A stretch of DNA of 64,000 nucleotides, taken from contig CM070902.1 in the NCBI GenBank assembly GCA_036417435.1, positions 139,737,886-139,801,885 on the forward strand, written 5' to 3'. Positions 45,990 to 56,319 of the stretch are shown piece after piece. A model generated the notes under the pieces. That model worked only from the letters and a program-made list of their open reading frames with translations, ran no database searches and had not been told where the DNA came from. This stretch comes from Inia geoffrensis (Eukaryota > Chordata > Mammalia > Artiodactyla > Iniidae). Numbering within the stretch: position 1 is the first letter of the stretch; each line of letters starts with the position of its first letter. The position numbers and the translations under genes were made by a program.

Positions 45990-46690
45990 ACAAAAAAATA
46001 TCCACAACATAAACAAAGAATTTCGGTTGCTACTCCTTATAAAGCATTCTTACAAACAAATAAGAAAGACAGAAGAACAGAAAAATAGTCAAGGGAGATG
46101 AACAGAGAATTCTGAAAAAAAAGCCAATATTCTATAAAAAGCCCAACCATATTAAGTAAAGCTAGAATGAGAGGCAATTCTTTTTTATTTATAAATTTGA
46201 CAACGATTAGAAAAAATAATTATGCCTATTGTGGATATTGGACAATATCATACCATGCTGGAGTATAAATTACAATAATTTTTAGCAATTGATGTCTAAA
46301 TAATTAAAATGTATGTACTTTTTGAACCAGAAATTTAACTTCTAAGAATTATTCTAATAGTCAAATATTTGCTAAAAATTTACATATAAGAATGTCCATT
46401 ACAATGGTATTTAAATGTAGTGAAAAAATTAGAAATATCCCAAGTATCTAACAAGACAAAATTATGGTAAGCCTAAGCACAATATGTTATGGTTTAGCCA
46501 TGTTATAATATTATAGGCAGATTTTTTAAAACATTGTTGAATACCTATTAAATGGAAATATGTTCACAATACATTAATGTATAAAATAAGCTTGCTACAA
46601 AACAGTATGTAAAATATGGTTCTCCTTAAAAGTGTTAATAACTGTTATCTCCATACTAGGATGACAGTTTATTTTTATTCTCTTTGTGCT
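45990..46690 (+). mobile_element. Old, AT-rich L1-type 3' region
   Basis: 'tgaaccagaaatttaacttc', 'taagaatgtccattacaatg' and 'cacaatacattaatgtataa' are typical of old L1/HAL1 3' parts. Strongly diverged, no open frame. Confidence 0.5.
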
Positions 46691-46699
46691 TTTCTCTGT

Positions 46700-46870
46700 T
46701 TCTAAGTGTTCTGGCATAAGCAGGTATCCTGTTCTCTTAGGAGTGGAATTGCTGGATGACAAGCTGTATATATCATTCAGATTTAGTTAATACTGTCAAA
46801 CAGTTTTCCAAACTAGCTATACCAATTTACACTCCCTCTGGCAATGTATGAGTTCTGGTTTGAAGATACA
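46700..46870 (-). mobile_element. Old L1 fragment, antisense
   Basis: 'gtggaattgctggatgacaa', 'cagttttccaaactagctat' and 'accaatttacactccctctg' are the reverse of an L1 ORF2-end block. Next to it, about 46861-46895, is an 18-bp imperfect tandem repeat. Confidence 0.65.
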
Positions 46871-46895
46871 TTTTTTTTCTGAAGATGCATTTTTA

Positions 46896-47784
46896 ACAGC
46901 ATGCATCCAGTAAACAGCCATTGATTTGAACCCTACTGCTTAGAAGTTACAATAATTAAGAAGTTAGAAACAAGTACATCAGTTGTGAATGCGTGTTAGT
47001 AACATAATATCAACCATTTCTTACTTGTACTTTTCATTAATTTATCTCATTTTATTTATTTTTACCCTCTTTAAGCGTGTTAAATACCCTATGTTAAAGA
47101 ACTAAAATTAGATTTCTTTAGTGCAGAAGCCAGACAAGATTTCCTTCTTTTTCTTACCTCCTTTAGTCCCACTTAAAAATGTAATTATGTCTTAAATTGT
47201 AGTATACATTTCTCAAACTATTAAATATTTAAGATACCAAAAATCCATTCTTATATGAAAAAGGAGAGCAGTATCTTATTAACACACACACACTGGCACA
47301 CACTTTTCTTTCACAGAGCTCATAAGACCGTAGTCCATATCTCTTTGAGGAAACGGACAAAGGGTATCACACTCTGTTTAACAAAAAACAGAAGTTAAGG
47401 TGTAGCATAGGGAAGTGAGCAGTCTGAGATGAGGACATCAAAATGATCCCTTCATTGACCCAGATACCTTGGAATCTAAACTAAAAATAGCATGAAGACA
47501 TTATCATTTGTAATCAAATTAAATCTAAATTTAAATTAGCTTCTAGAGTTTCTTTTCTTAGAAAGAGCTCAGAAATGAACAATGTATATCCTATTAGAAT
47601 ATTAATTATCCTGTCAAATTCTTTTTTCTAGCAAATACCTTGACAAAAACCCAATGCTTTTGAACGGTCTTGTCTCCTATAGAAATTGTCAAGTGGTCAG
47701 GGTCTACTGCACTGATGATGTGAAGCTTATTTATTATTAAAACTCTTCTCAAATCCATCTGTCTTCTCTTTTAAAGTGAATCAC
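46896..47784. other. Unique AT-rich sequence
   Basis: Nothing recognised apart from a short CA run at about 47282. Confidence 0.45.
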
Positions 47785-48045
47785 CATAGCATGTTAAGGG
47801 CCCAGGCTCTGGAGCAGATGCACCTGACAGACGTGTTCAAAATCCAGCTCTACTGCTTTCCAGCTTTGTGACCTGGATCAAATAACTAAGTATTCTTACT
47901 CATTTCTTGTTCTGCCTCAGCTTTCTCTCTAAAAATAACCATCATGGTACCTAGATCACCGGTTTGTAATGAGGATTGTATATCTCTATCTCTTTATATT
48001 TTTCTAAGCACAGTCTACGGCACATAATAAACACTCATTAGTTTT
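47785..48045 (+). mobile_element. MIR SINE, near full length
   Basis: 'gggcccaggctctggagcag', 'tccagctctactgctttcca', 'gctttgtgacctggatcaaa' and 'cacagtctacggcacataat' are in MIR order. Confidence 0.88.
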
Positions 48046-48243
48046 CAAGGCAATTTCTAGGACCTTTATCATAAAGAAATAATTCTAAACATGAAGATTT
48101 ATGTACAAGTATTGTCATACCAGCAAGATGTTATAATATCAAAACTTTGGAAACAATTTAACTGACAAATAGGAATGAACTAAAATAAATTATATTCTAT
48201 CCAAACATACTTTACCAAATAGTATGATCTCAGTTTTATAAAT

Positions 48244-48621
48244 ACTATAAAATAGGGCTTCCCTGGTGGCGCAGTGGTTAAGAATCCGCCTCTCAATGCA
48301 GGCGACACAGGTTCGAGCCCTGACCCGGGAAGATCCCAAGATCCCACATGCCGTGAAGCAACTAAGCCCACGCACCACAACTACTGAGCCTGTGCTCAGC
48401 AGGCGAGCCACAACTACTAGCGCACGTGTCACAACTACTGAAGCCCACGTGCTAGAGCCCATGCTCTGCAACAAGAGGAGCCACCACAATGAGAAGCCCG
48501 CACACCACACCAAAGAGTAGCCCCTGCACAACTGGAGAAAGCCGTGCACAGCAATGAAGAACCAAAGCAGCCAAAAATAAATAAATAAAATAAATAAAAC
48601 TGTATATAAAACTATAAAATA
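48244..48621 (+). mobile_element. CHR-type SINE, AATAAA-tail subtype
   Basis: Head 'gggcttccctggtggcgcag', a small internal duplication ('aagatcccaagatcccacat'), body and an (AATA)n tail. The target duplication 'actataaaata' lies at 48244-48254 and 48611-48621, in an old AT-rich L1-like fragment (48.05-48.24 kb). Confidence 0.9.
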
Positions 48622-48943
48622 AATCCCTTGGTACATTCAGAACTACAACATATGGTTGTAGGAGTTCTTCACTGCACAAGGTACCTGCCCTAGGGGCAAG
48701 TGAGATTTGAAATCTAGCGGTGCTCTGCTTGTCAAAAGCCATATACCCTGGTGCAGGGTTGCATTCACCTAGAGAACAGGATGCCTTTTTTTGAATTGTT
48801 CAAAGGGGCATTATGGATTAGCACCAGCCATCTGGAAATATGGACAGAAAAAAGACTGGAAAGACACAAACCAAGGTATTAACACTGATTATTTTAAAGT
48901 AATAGGATTCTGAGATTTTTTTTCACTATGATTTTCTATGTTT
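48622..48943. other. Unique sequence
   Basis: Nothing recognised. Confidence 0.45.
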
Positions 48944-49321
48944 TCCAATTTTTCTTTTTTTTTAAATAAATAAATAAATAAAATTTTGGCTGCATTGGGT
49001 CTTTGTTGCTGCGTGCGGGCTTTCTCTAGTTGCAGCGAGCAGGGGCTACTCTTCACTGCGGTACACAGGCTTCTCATTGCGGTGACTTCTCTTGCTGTGG
49101 AGCACGGGCTCTAGGTGTGTGGGCTTCAGTAGCTGTGGCATGCGGGTTCAGTAGTTGTGGCTCGCAGGCTCTAGAGTGCAGGCTCGGTAGTTGTGGCCCA
49201 CGGGCTTAGCTGCTCCGTGGCATGTGGGATCTTCCCAGACCAGGGCTCGAACCCATGTCCCCTGCATTGGCAGGCGGATTCTTAACCCCTGTGCCAGCAG
49301 GGAAGTCCCTTCCAAATTTTC
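48944..49321 (-). mobile_element. CHR-type SINE, AATAAA-tail subtype
   Basis: T run and (TAAA)n reverse tail, 'ttttggctgcattgggtctt', and the reversed head ending 'gccagcagggaagtcc'. Flanking 'ttccaatttttc' / 'ttccaaattttc' is a target duplication. Confidence 0.92.
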
Positions 49322-49379
49322 TATAATGAATATGCATTGCTTTTATAAGACAAAAATTTTACTTTTAAAAAACAAGTTG

Positions 49380-49700
49380 GATTTAAAAAGGCAAATCAAA
49401 ATTAAGATACCACCTCATACCCATTAGGATGCTACTAGTAAAAAAAAAAACAATATAACAAATGTTGGAGAGGATGTGGAGAAATTAGAACCTTTGTGCT
49501 ATAAAGGGATATAAAATGGTGTAGCCACTATGGAAAATAGTAAGGTAGTTCCTCAAAAAATTAAAAATAGAATTACCATATGATTCAGCAATTCCACTTC
49601 TGAGTGTATCTAAAAGAATTGAAAGCAGGATCTGGAAGAGATACTTGCACACCCATGTTCTTAGCAACATTGTATCCAATAGCCAAGAGAAGGAGGTGGG
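49380..49700 (+). mobile_element. Old L1 3' fragment
   Basis: 'gataccacctcatacccatt', 'gttggagaggatgtggagaa', 'ccatatgattcagcaattcc' and 'catgttcttagcaacattgt' are the ORF2-end region in sense. Confidence 0.8.
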
Positions 49701-50110
49701 AAACTTGGGTATTGCCCTTGACTAGCTGCCTCCCCCCAGGGCCATGCCCGCTTCTTGGGGACAGCCTGCATCCAACACTGGCCCTTGCAAAGAGTAAAGG
49801 TTGGGGCTACTCAGTCCAAATCAGAAGGGCTCTCCCAGCTCCAGAGTTCCTCATGCAGTCAGGCTGAGACTGCCCCTGTTCAACTTCTCCATCAATGGGA
49901 TTCTGCTTCCTTCACTCCTCCATCTGTGTTGAGCCTGAGCGCACACCCCAATAAACTTCCTGCGTGCAAATCTTTTTTTTTTTTTTGAACGCGCCCCTTG
50001 GCAAGCAGGAGTCCTAACCACTGGACCACCAGGGAAGTCCCCAAATCTCTATCTTATTAGAGTCTGTTTCCCAGAGGAACCAACCTGCAGCTCTTAGTAA
50101 AGAAATCCTT
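49701..50110 (+). mobile_element. LTR- or L1-like 3' region with SINE head inserted
   Basis: Ends with an 'aataaacttcctgcgtgcaa' polyadenylation-like block, then 'tagagtctgtttcccagagg'. It is interrupted at about 49973-50040 by a very short antisense CHR SINE (T14, then reversed head 'ccaccagggaagtcc') flanked by 'caaatct'. The host repeat family is not identified. Confidence 0.45.
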
Positions 50111-50129
50111 TCCTTTCCTGATATTCTCT

Positions 50130-50880
50130 TATATTTTCTTCTTTCATTTTATATTTGATCTCTAGATTTTTTAAAATACATTTGGAGTTTACTTTTACAT
50201 AATATAGGGATCTGATTGTATTTTTCTCCTTGCAGTGAGAAAATTTCCTCGGTACCATTTACTAAATACTCCATCATTTCTTCTCTGATTTTATTTCTCT
50301 ATCATATAACAAATTCTCATCTATACACAGGTCTGTTTCTTGACTTTCTACCCTGCCCTCTTGGCTTAAAGATTTGATCCTGTGATACTGTTTCAATTGC
50401 TTTGGCTTATTTTTCAAAATTGCCTTTAAATATTCACCAAATACACTTGAGAATCATTTTATTGATTTACCTCCAAAAATCCTCTGGAATTGTTTTTCGA
50501 ATTACACTGCATTTGCAGATTAATTTTGGAGGAATTAAATCTTTAAAATGTTAAATTATCTCACGTTTTAGCATGGTATTTTGCTTCATTTACTCAGGTG
50601 TTTTTAATATCCTTTAATAGAGTCATACAATTTTTCCATAATTATTTTTATATTCTTTTTTAGTTTAATTTCTATATATTATATGGTTTTGTTGCTCTTA
50701 AAATATTTTCTATTAAAATTTCTACCTGGTTATTATTGGTAAGGAGGAATTAATTTTTATTGATCACATATCTGGCTGTCTTACTGAACTCTCTTTTTAG
50801 TTCTAAAGATAGGTTGAATTTGAAGACGTATTTATATAAATGATCAACATCTGAAAATGAGAATTTTACCCCTTTCTTTC
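50130..50880 (-). mobile_element. Old L1 fragment, antisense
   Basis: 'tttggagtttacttttacat', 'gtaccatttactaaatactc', 'ttgctttggcttatttttca' and 'taaatattttctattaaaat' have the T-rich antisense texture of L1 5'/ORF2 sequence. A related piece, 'tttttggttgatgtccttca', lies at 52.04-52.19 kb. Confidence 0.5.
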
Positions 50881-51599
50881 CCATCCTTCTGTGTAATAAC
50901 AGATGCTTATCACTCTTTCCAGCCACCTAGCATGTTTGAATATCCTTCCTAGATACTCAAAGAGGTTTCTCTACTTGTAAGTCCCCAGCTCCTATGATGA
51001 AAGACAGAAACTTGCTTTTTTCAGACTCTCGTGCAGCTAGAACACTGATTTTGAAAGAGAAATTGATGAAGGAAAGAATAAAGCGCTATGAGGAGTCATT
51101 CTGAGAGAGAGGCAGAAGACAGCGATTGGGTTGTGGCAGAGATTCTTGCAGTAATACCCTGTGCCCAGATTGGTGGAGTTGTCGGTATCCACAGCCGTGT
51201 CTTTGCCAAATAGTGGTAGCGGTGCTATGTCTAGTGGAACAGACCTGCAGTATGATTTGGGTATAGTTTCTAGTTATATAGGCTCCAAATTTGTATCTGT
51301 GGTCAACTTTATAAACTCAGTAGGCTACCTAGCATTGCTTAATAAGTCATTTTCTTTTAAACCAACTAGATATAGTTGCCGAAGTTTGTGGCAGAACTCT
51401 GACAGAGTTATATGTCACATTTATGTTTGTCCTTTTGCAATGGCCAAGACATCAAGTACTAATTTGAAAGGTAGTGGTCATGGTGGGGATCACTGTGTTT
51501 TTCTCAAGTTAAAGTGAATACAAAGCAGACACTGCCAGTCGTCAACCCAGTTTCAAGTCTCTATTTTTTCCTTTCTACCAGGAACCAATTTTGTATAAA
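50881..51599. other. Unique sequence
   Basis: No repeat assigned with confidence. A 118-codon frame (51161-51517) is serine-rich with no domain I recognise. There are no splice sites around it and it is probably chance or a decayed repeat. Confidence 0.35.
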
Positions 51600-51985
51600 C
51601 AAAGAAAAATGCAGCTGCCTTTGCAACTGAAGGTGGTTGTGTAACACAGTCCAAGCCAATGGTATGTTAGAAGGACGTGCCTGCATGAGCTTTCAGAAAG
51701 CCCAGCTGGCTTGGTCCACATCTCTTTACCCTTCTCTCCATCCTCTTCATCCTGCCTGGATCGTGGTTACCTAGAGAGGCAGAAACAACCCTGAGAAGAT
51801 GAGAACAAAAGCTGAATGTGCGGGATGAAGGAACAGAGAGCTAGAAGGGGCCTAGGACACAAACTTTGTGAAGCCGTGTACAGGGCTGTACTGCCCACCT
51901 CTGGACTTCCTGTCTGTTATAAGGAAAAGGCAATCCCCGTATGTTTATACCACTGTTGTTTAAGTTTCATTTACATACAGCAAAC
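51600..51985 (+). mobile_element. Ancient repeat of LINE/LTR 3'-end type
   Basis: 'cagtccaagccaatggtatg', 'agctagaaggggcctaggac', 'ctgtactgcccacctctgga' and 'ataccactgttgtttaagtt' follow a common mammalian repeat whose end reads '...aagccactgtta...'. The family is not assigned. Confidence 0.45.
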
Positions 51986-52980
51986 ACATGCCTAGATAAT
52001 ATCGCATCTAAAGTTCCTGTTAAATGTGATATTTGCTGTAGATTTTTGGTTGATGTCCTTCATTAGGTTGAAATTTTTCCCTTCTATTCCAGAGGTGGAG
52101 ATCTCCCTTCTGGCATCTCCAGAATCGGTGTGCATGAGAAAGATCCAGCAGCCATTCTTAGCTCACCATCTTATCTAGCACCAGAAGTCCCTGGTTTAAT
52201 GCATCAAACATTGATGCAAATATATTTCACTAAGTATAAATACATACCTTAGGGATAAGGAAGATACCATATGTGTGTGTGTACAGATACATTTATTTTT
52301 TCCTTGCTTTCAGTATTTTACACACATTTCAAGAACCCGCCAAATTCCAAACATTCCACTAGTCCTTGAAGGAGCCGTAAAAATGAACACAACACCATCT
52401 TCACCACTGTAATCCAGAAAGGAAAATAAACTGTCTGTCCTAATCCCTGTAAACAAGTATAACATGATTAGAGTTACAGGATATATTTTTAAAGGGTAGT
52501 AATTTTAGATGGGGCTCTGGGAAGGTCTTAAAGACACGTATTTGAAAATTAACTCACCTACTACCTCAGACCCCCTAAATCTGCAGCTACATATGAACAA
52601 CTTCCTGGGGTTGGGGGAGAACTAGCAAGCAACTCCTACACATCGGGAAAATTAGAAAAAAGTGGGTAGGAGAGGCTTAAAACCAACCCTGGTGTGGTAA
52701 CCTACAATCAGGAGGGGACTCAAAATTCAGAGCTTCTCCCTGAGGAGCAAAGGGTTTTAACCCCACATCAGGCACCCCAAATTTTAACACCTGTATCTGA
52801 GACACAGATGAGCTTTGAAAACCAAGGGGGCTCACACCCATGGAACCTGCCAAGGTACAGTGAAATGAGAAACAACTCTTAAAGGCCTAGTGCATTCAGA
52901 TCACCCACCCCAGGGAGCAGAGAGGCAGCCAATTGTAAGGTGTCCAGATTTTACATGAAAGAAGCTCATTTGATTGTATT

Positions 52981-53371
52981 AAAGCACTGGGGGACTTCCC
53001 TGCTGGTCCAGTGGTTAAGAATCCACCTTCCAATGCAGGGGACATGGGTTCGATCCCTGGTTGGGGAACTAAGATTCCACATGTCATGGGGCAACTGAGC
53101 CTGTGCCCTCTAGAGCCTGAGCACCACACCTAGAGAGCCTGCATGCCACAACTACTGAGCCCATGTGCTCTGGAGCCCGCGCGGCACAACTAGAGAGGCT
53201 GCACGCCGCAACTACTGAGCTGCACACACTGGAGCCCACATCACAGCTAGAGAGAAGCCCGGGCACTGCAACAAAAGATCCCACATGCCACAACTAAGAC
53301 CTAAGGCAGCCAAATAAATAAATAAATAAAAGTTTCTTAAAAAGAGGTTTGTTTAAAAAACAAAGCACTGG
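52981..53371 (+). mobile_element. CHR-type SINE, expanded body
   Basis: Head 'gggacttccctgctggtcca' and 'gggttcgatccctggttggg', with unusually many 'cacaactactgagc' / 'cacaactagagag' units and an (AATA)n tail. The target duplication 'aaagcactgg' is at 52981-52990 and about 53362-53371, inside old L1 5' UTR. Confidence 0.9.
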
Positions 53372-53914
53372 ACCAAGGGACAGGCATCTAATTTAACATT
53401 CATCTAAGGACCTACTGAGGTACTCTCCAGAGACAGAGGCTGGTTAGTGCCATCTTTGTTGCTCTCCCTCTGCCACACTCCAGCTCACCAGTATCTCCCA
53501 GAAAGGAGACTGTACCGTCCTCTGGTGCCCCAATTTTTGTAGCTGCCACCAGGAGGCACCTCCATATCACCTGGCTCTGGTGGCCAGCAGGACTTACACT
53601 TGTGGTCCCACAGGAATGTATATGTTTTCATACTTTAAAAGCTGCTACCTGAGAGTCTGGCTTCCAATCAGCTTGAACCTAGATGTTGACTGAGAAGCTC
53701 TCCTTTGGGACACTGACAGGTCTTGGTATATCCTCAACTACTGGGAGCCCTAAAATAGGCTGCATGGACAATCACAAATGTCTGAGAGACAACCAAGAGT
53801 TAGGGCAGTGTTGAACAATAAGGTTCATGTCCCACATGAGGTCACTCCTTCAAGACTAAAGAGGTGTCTGTTTTATCTAATACATAGAAACCAACACAGT
53901 GAGTCAAGAAAAAT

Positions 53915-55000
53915 GAAGAAAACAGAGGAATATGTTCCAAATGAAAGAACAAGATATAATCTCAGAAAATGTCCTTAATGAAATGGAGATAAGTGATTTA
54001 CCTGATAAGGAGGGTTTTTTTTAATGATCATAAAGATGTTCACTGAACTTGGGAAAAGAATGGATGAACACAGTGAGCACTAAAACAAAGAGATGGAAAA
54101 TGTAGTAAAGTACCAAGTAGAAGTCAAAGAACTGAAGACTACAATAACTGAACTGAAAAATACACTAAACGCATTAAACAGCCAAATAGATGGAGCAAAG
54201 AAAGAGATCCACAGAGCAGTGTAACTCACCCAATCAGAGCAGCAAAAAGAAAAAAGAATGAAAAAAAATGAAGATAGCTTAATGTACTTGTGGGACAACA
54301 TCAAGCAGACCAACATTCATATTATAGGAGTCCCAGAAGGAGGAGAGAGAGAAAGAGGCAGAAAACTTATTTGAGTAAATAATGACTAAAAACTTCCCTA
54401 ACCTGGGGAATAAAACAGACACCCAGATCCAGGAAGCCCATAGAGTTCCAAATAAGATGAACCTAAAGAGACTTACAACAAGATATATTATAATTAAAAT
54501 GTCAAAAGTTAAAGACAAGGAGACAATCTTAAAAGCAGCAATAAAAAAACAACTTATCACATTCAAGGGAACCCCCGTAAGACTATTAGATTTCTCAGCA
54601 GAAACTTTGTAAGCCAGAAGGAGTAGCACAATATATTCAAGTGCTGAAAGGAAAAAACTTCCAATGAAGAATACTCTACCCAGCCAAATTATCATTCAGA
54701 ATTGAAGTAGAAGGGGCTTCCCTGGTGGCACAGTGGTTGAGAGTCCGCCTGCCAATGCAGGGGGCATGAGTTCATGCCCCGGTCCGGGAGGATCTCACGG
54801 CTGGGCCCGTGAGCCATGGCCGCTGAGCCTGCGCGTCTGGAGCCTGTGCTCTGCAACGGGAGAGGCCACAACGGTGAGAGGACCGCATACCGCAAAAAAA
54901 AAAAAAAAGAACTGAAGTAGAGATAAAGTTTTCCAGACAGAAAATGTTAAAGGAATTCATCACCACCAGACCAGCCTTATAAGAAATGATAAAAGTACTT
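53915..55000 (+). pseudogene. L1 ORF1 remnant (old L1M)
   Basis: Reads through the coiled-coil and RNA-binding parts of an L1 ORF1 with stops and indels: 'atgaagaaaacagaggaata', 'gaacttgggaaaagaatgga', 'ggagtcccagaaggaggaga', 'acctggggaataaaacagac' and 'tactctacccagccaaatta'. ORF1 makes the RNA-binding chaperone of the L1 particle. This copy is broken by in-frame stops, a shortened coiled-coil and a SINE at 54713, so it is not functional. Confidence 0.7.
54699..54920 (+). mobile_element. CHR-type SINE, poly-A subtype, internal deletion
   Basis: Head 'ggggcttccctggtggcaca'. 'gggaggatctcacggctggg' shows loss of about 20 bp between the B-box region and the body. The element ends 'taccgc' plus poly-A. 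The target duplication is 'agaattgaagtaga' / 'agaactgaagtaga'. Confidence 0.92.
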
Positions 55001-55386
55001 CTTCAAGCTGAAATGACAGAGCACTTAAATGTTTGACAAAAAAACACATGAAAGTGTAAATCTCACTGGTAAAGGTGAATATATAGTAAAATTCAGAATA
55101 AACTAGTTGAAAAGGTGGTGGGTCACTCACTTATAAGCCAGTATGAAAGTTAAAAGACAAAAGTAGTCAAAATAATTGTAACTACAATAATTAGTTAAGG
55201 GATAAACAAGATAAATGTGACATTAAATACATAAAATGTGGGCAGGGTGGGGAGTAGAAGTGCAGAGTATTCGAATGAATTCAAACTTAAGTTGTTATCA
55301 ATTTAAAATAGACTGTTATAAATATAAGTTGTCATTTGTAAGCCTCATGTTAACCACAAAGCAAAAAACTATAGTAGATACACAAA

Positions 55387-55739
55387 AGAAAAGAGAAAGG
55401 GGGACTTCTCTGGTGGTGCAGTGGTTAAGAATCTGCTTGCCAATGCAGAGGACATGGGTTCTATCCCTGGTCCGGGAAGATCCCGCATGCTGCAGAACAA
55501 CTAAGCCCATGAGCCACAACTACTGAGCCTGCGTGCTGCAACTACTGAAGCCCGTGTGCCTAATGCCTGTGCTCCACAACAAGAGGGGCCACCTCAACGA
55601 GAAGCCTGCACACCACAATAAAGAGTAGCCCCTGCTCGCCACAACTAGAGAAAGCCCATGCGCAGCAACAAAGACCCAAAGCAGCCAAAAATAAATAAAT
55701 AAATTTATTTAAAAGAAAAAAAGAAAGAAAAGAGAAAGG
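55387..55739 (+). mobile_element. CHR-type SINE, AATAAA-tail subtype
   Basis: Head 'gggacttctctggtggtgca', body 'acaactactgaagcccgtgt' and (AATA)n then A/G-rich tail. The target duplication 'aaaagagaaagg' is at 55387-55398 and 55728-55739, in the old L1 spacer. Confidence 0.92.
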
Positions 55740-55855
55740 AATCTAAGTATACCGCTACAGAAAACCATCAAATCACAAAAGAGAGCAAGAGAAAAAGGAC
55801 AGAGGAACAACAAAAAAGCCAGAAAATAATTATCAAAATGGGAGTAAGTATATAC

Positions 55856-56319
55856 CTATCAAAAATTACTTTAAAGGTAAATGGACTAAGTTCTCCAATC
55901 AGAAGACATAGGGTGGCTGAATGGATGGATAAATCAAGACTCACCTACACATTGCCTACAGGAGATTCACTTCAGATGTAAGCACACACAGACTGAAAGA
56001 AAAGGGATGTAAAAAGATATTCCATGCAAATGAAAACCAAAAGAAAGTGGAGCAAATATATTTATATCAGATAAATAGACCGTAAAACAAAAACAGTAGT
56101 AAGAAACAAAGAAGGGCATTACATCATGATAAAGGGATCAATCCAAAAGAGAATGTTCAATTTGTAAATGTTTATGTACCCAAGATAGGAGCACCTAAAT
56201 ATATAAGGTAAATATAAACAGACCTAAAGGGAGAAATAGACAGCAATACAATAATAGTAGGGGACTTTAATACCCCACTTTCACCAATAGATAGATCATC
56301 CAATAGAAAATAAATAAGG
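55856..56319 (+). pseudogene. L1 ORF2 endonuclease start (old L1M)
   Basis: The opening of ORF2's apurinic-type endonuclease domain is visible: 'aaggtaaatggactaagttc' (Asn-Gly-Leu motif), 'gaatggatggataaatcaag' and 'acaggagattcacttcag' (degraded from the catalytic Gln-Glu-Thr-His block). Stops and frameshifts are present. It is interrupted at 56,320 by the younger L1. Confidence 0.7.

Larger units (their letters stand above)
52500..56319 (+). mobile_element. Old L1M: 5' UTR, ORF1 and endonuclease remnants (part 1)
   Basis: The 5' UTR-like part (from about 52.5 kb, start uncertain) includes 'gagcttctccctgaggagca' and 'tttgttgctctccctctgcc'. ORF1 remnants begin near 53.9 kb, the ORF1-ORF2 spacer includes 'ggtaaccacaaagc'-type text near 55.35 kb, and ORF2 starts near 55.86 kb. 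SINEs at 52,991, 54,713 and 55,399 interrupt it. A younger L1 breaks it at 56,320 and it resumes at about 61,015. Confidence 0.8.

Noticed and set aside
46861..46900. Imperfect tandem repeat 'gaagatacattttt' / 'gaagatgcattttt'
   Set aside because: Two units only, easily explained by slippage. Not a feature of interest.
51161..51517. 118-codon plus-strand frame
   Set aside because: Serine-rich peptide with no known domain and no splice context. Surrounding sequence looks like decayed repeat.
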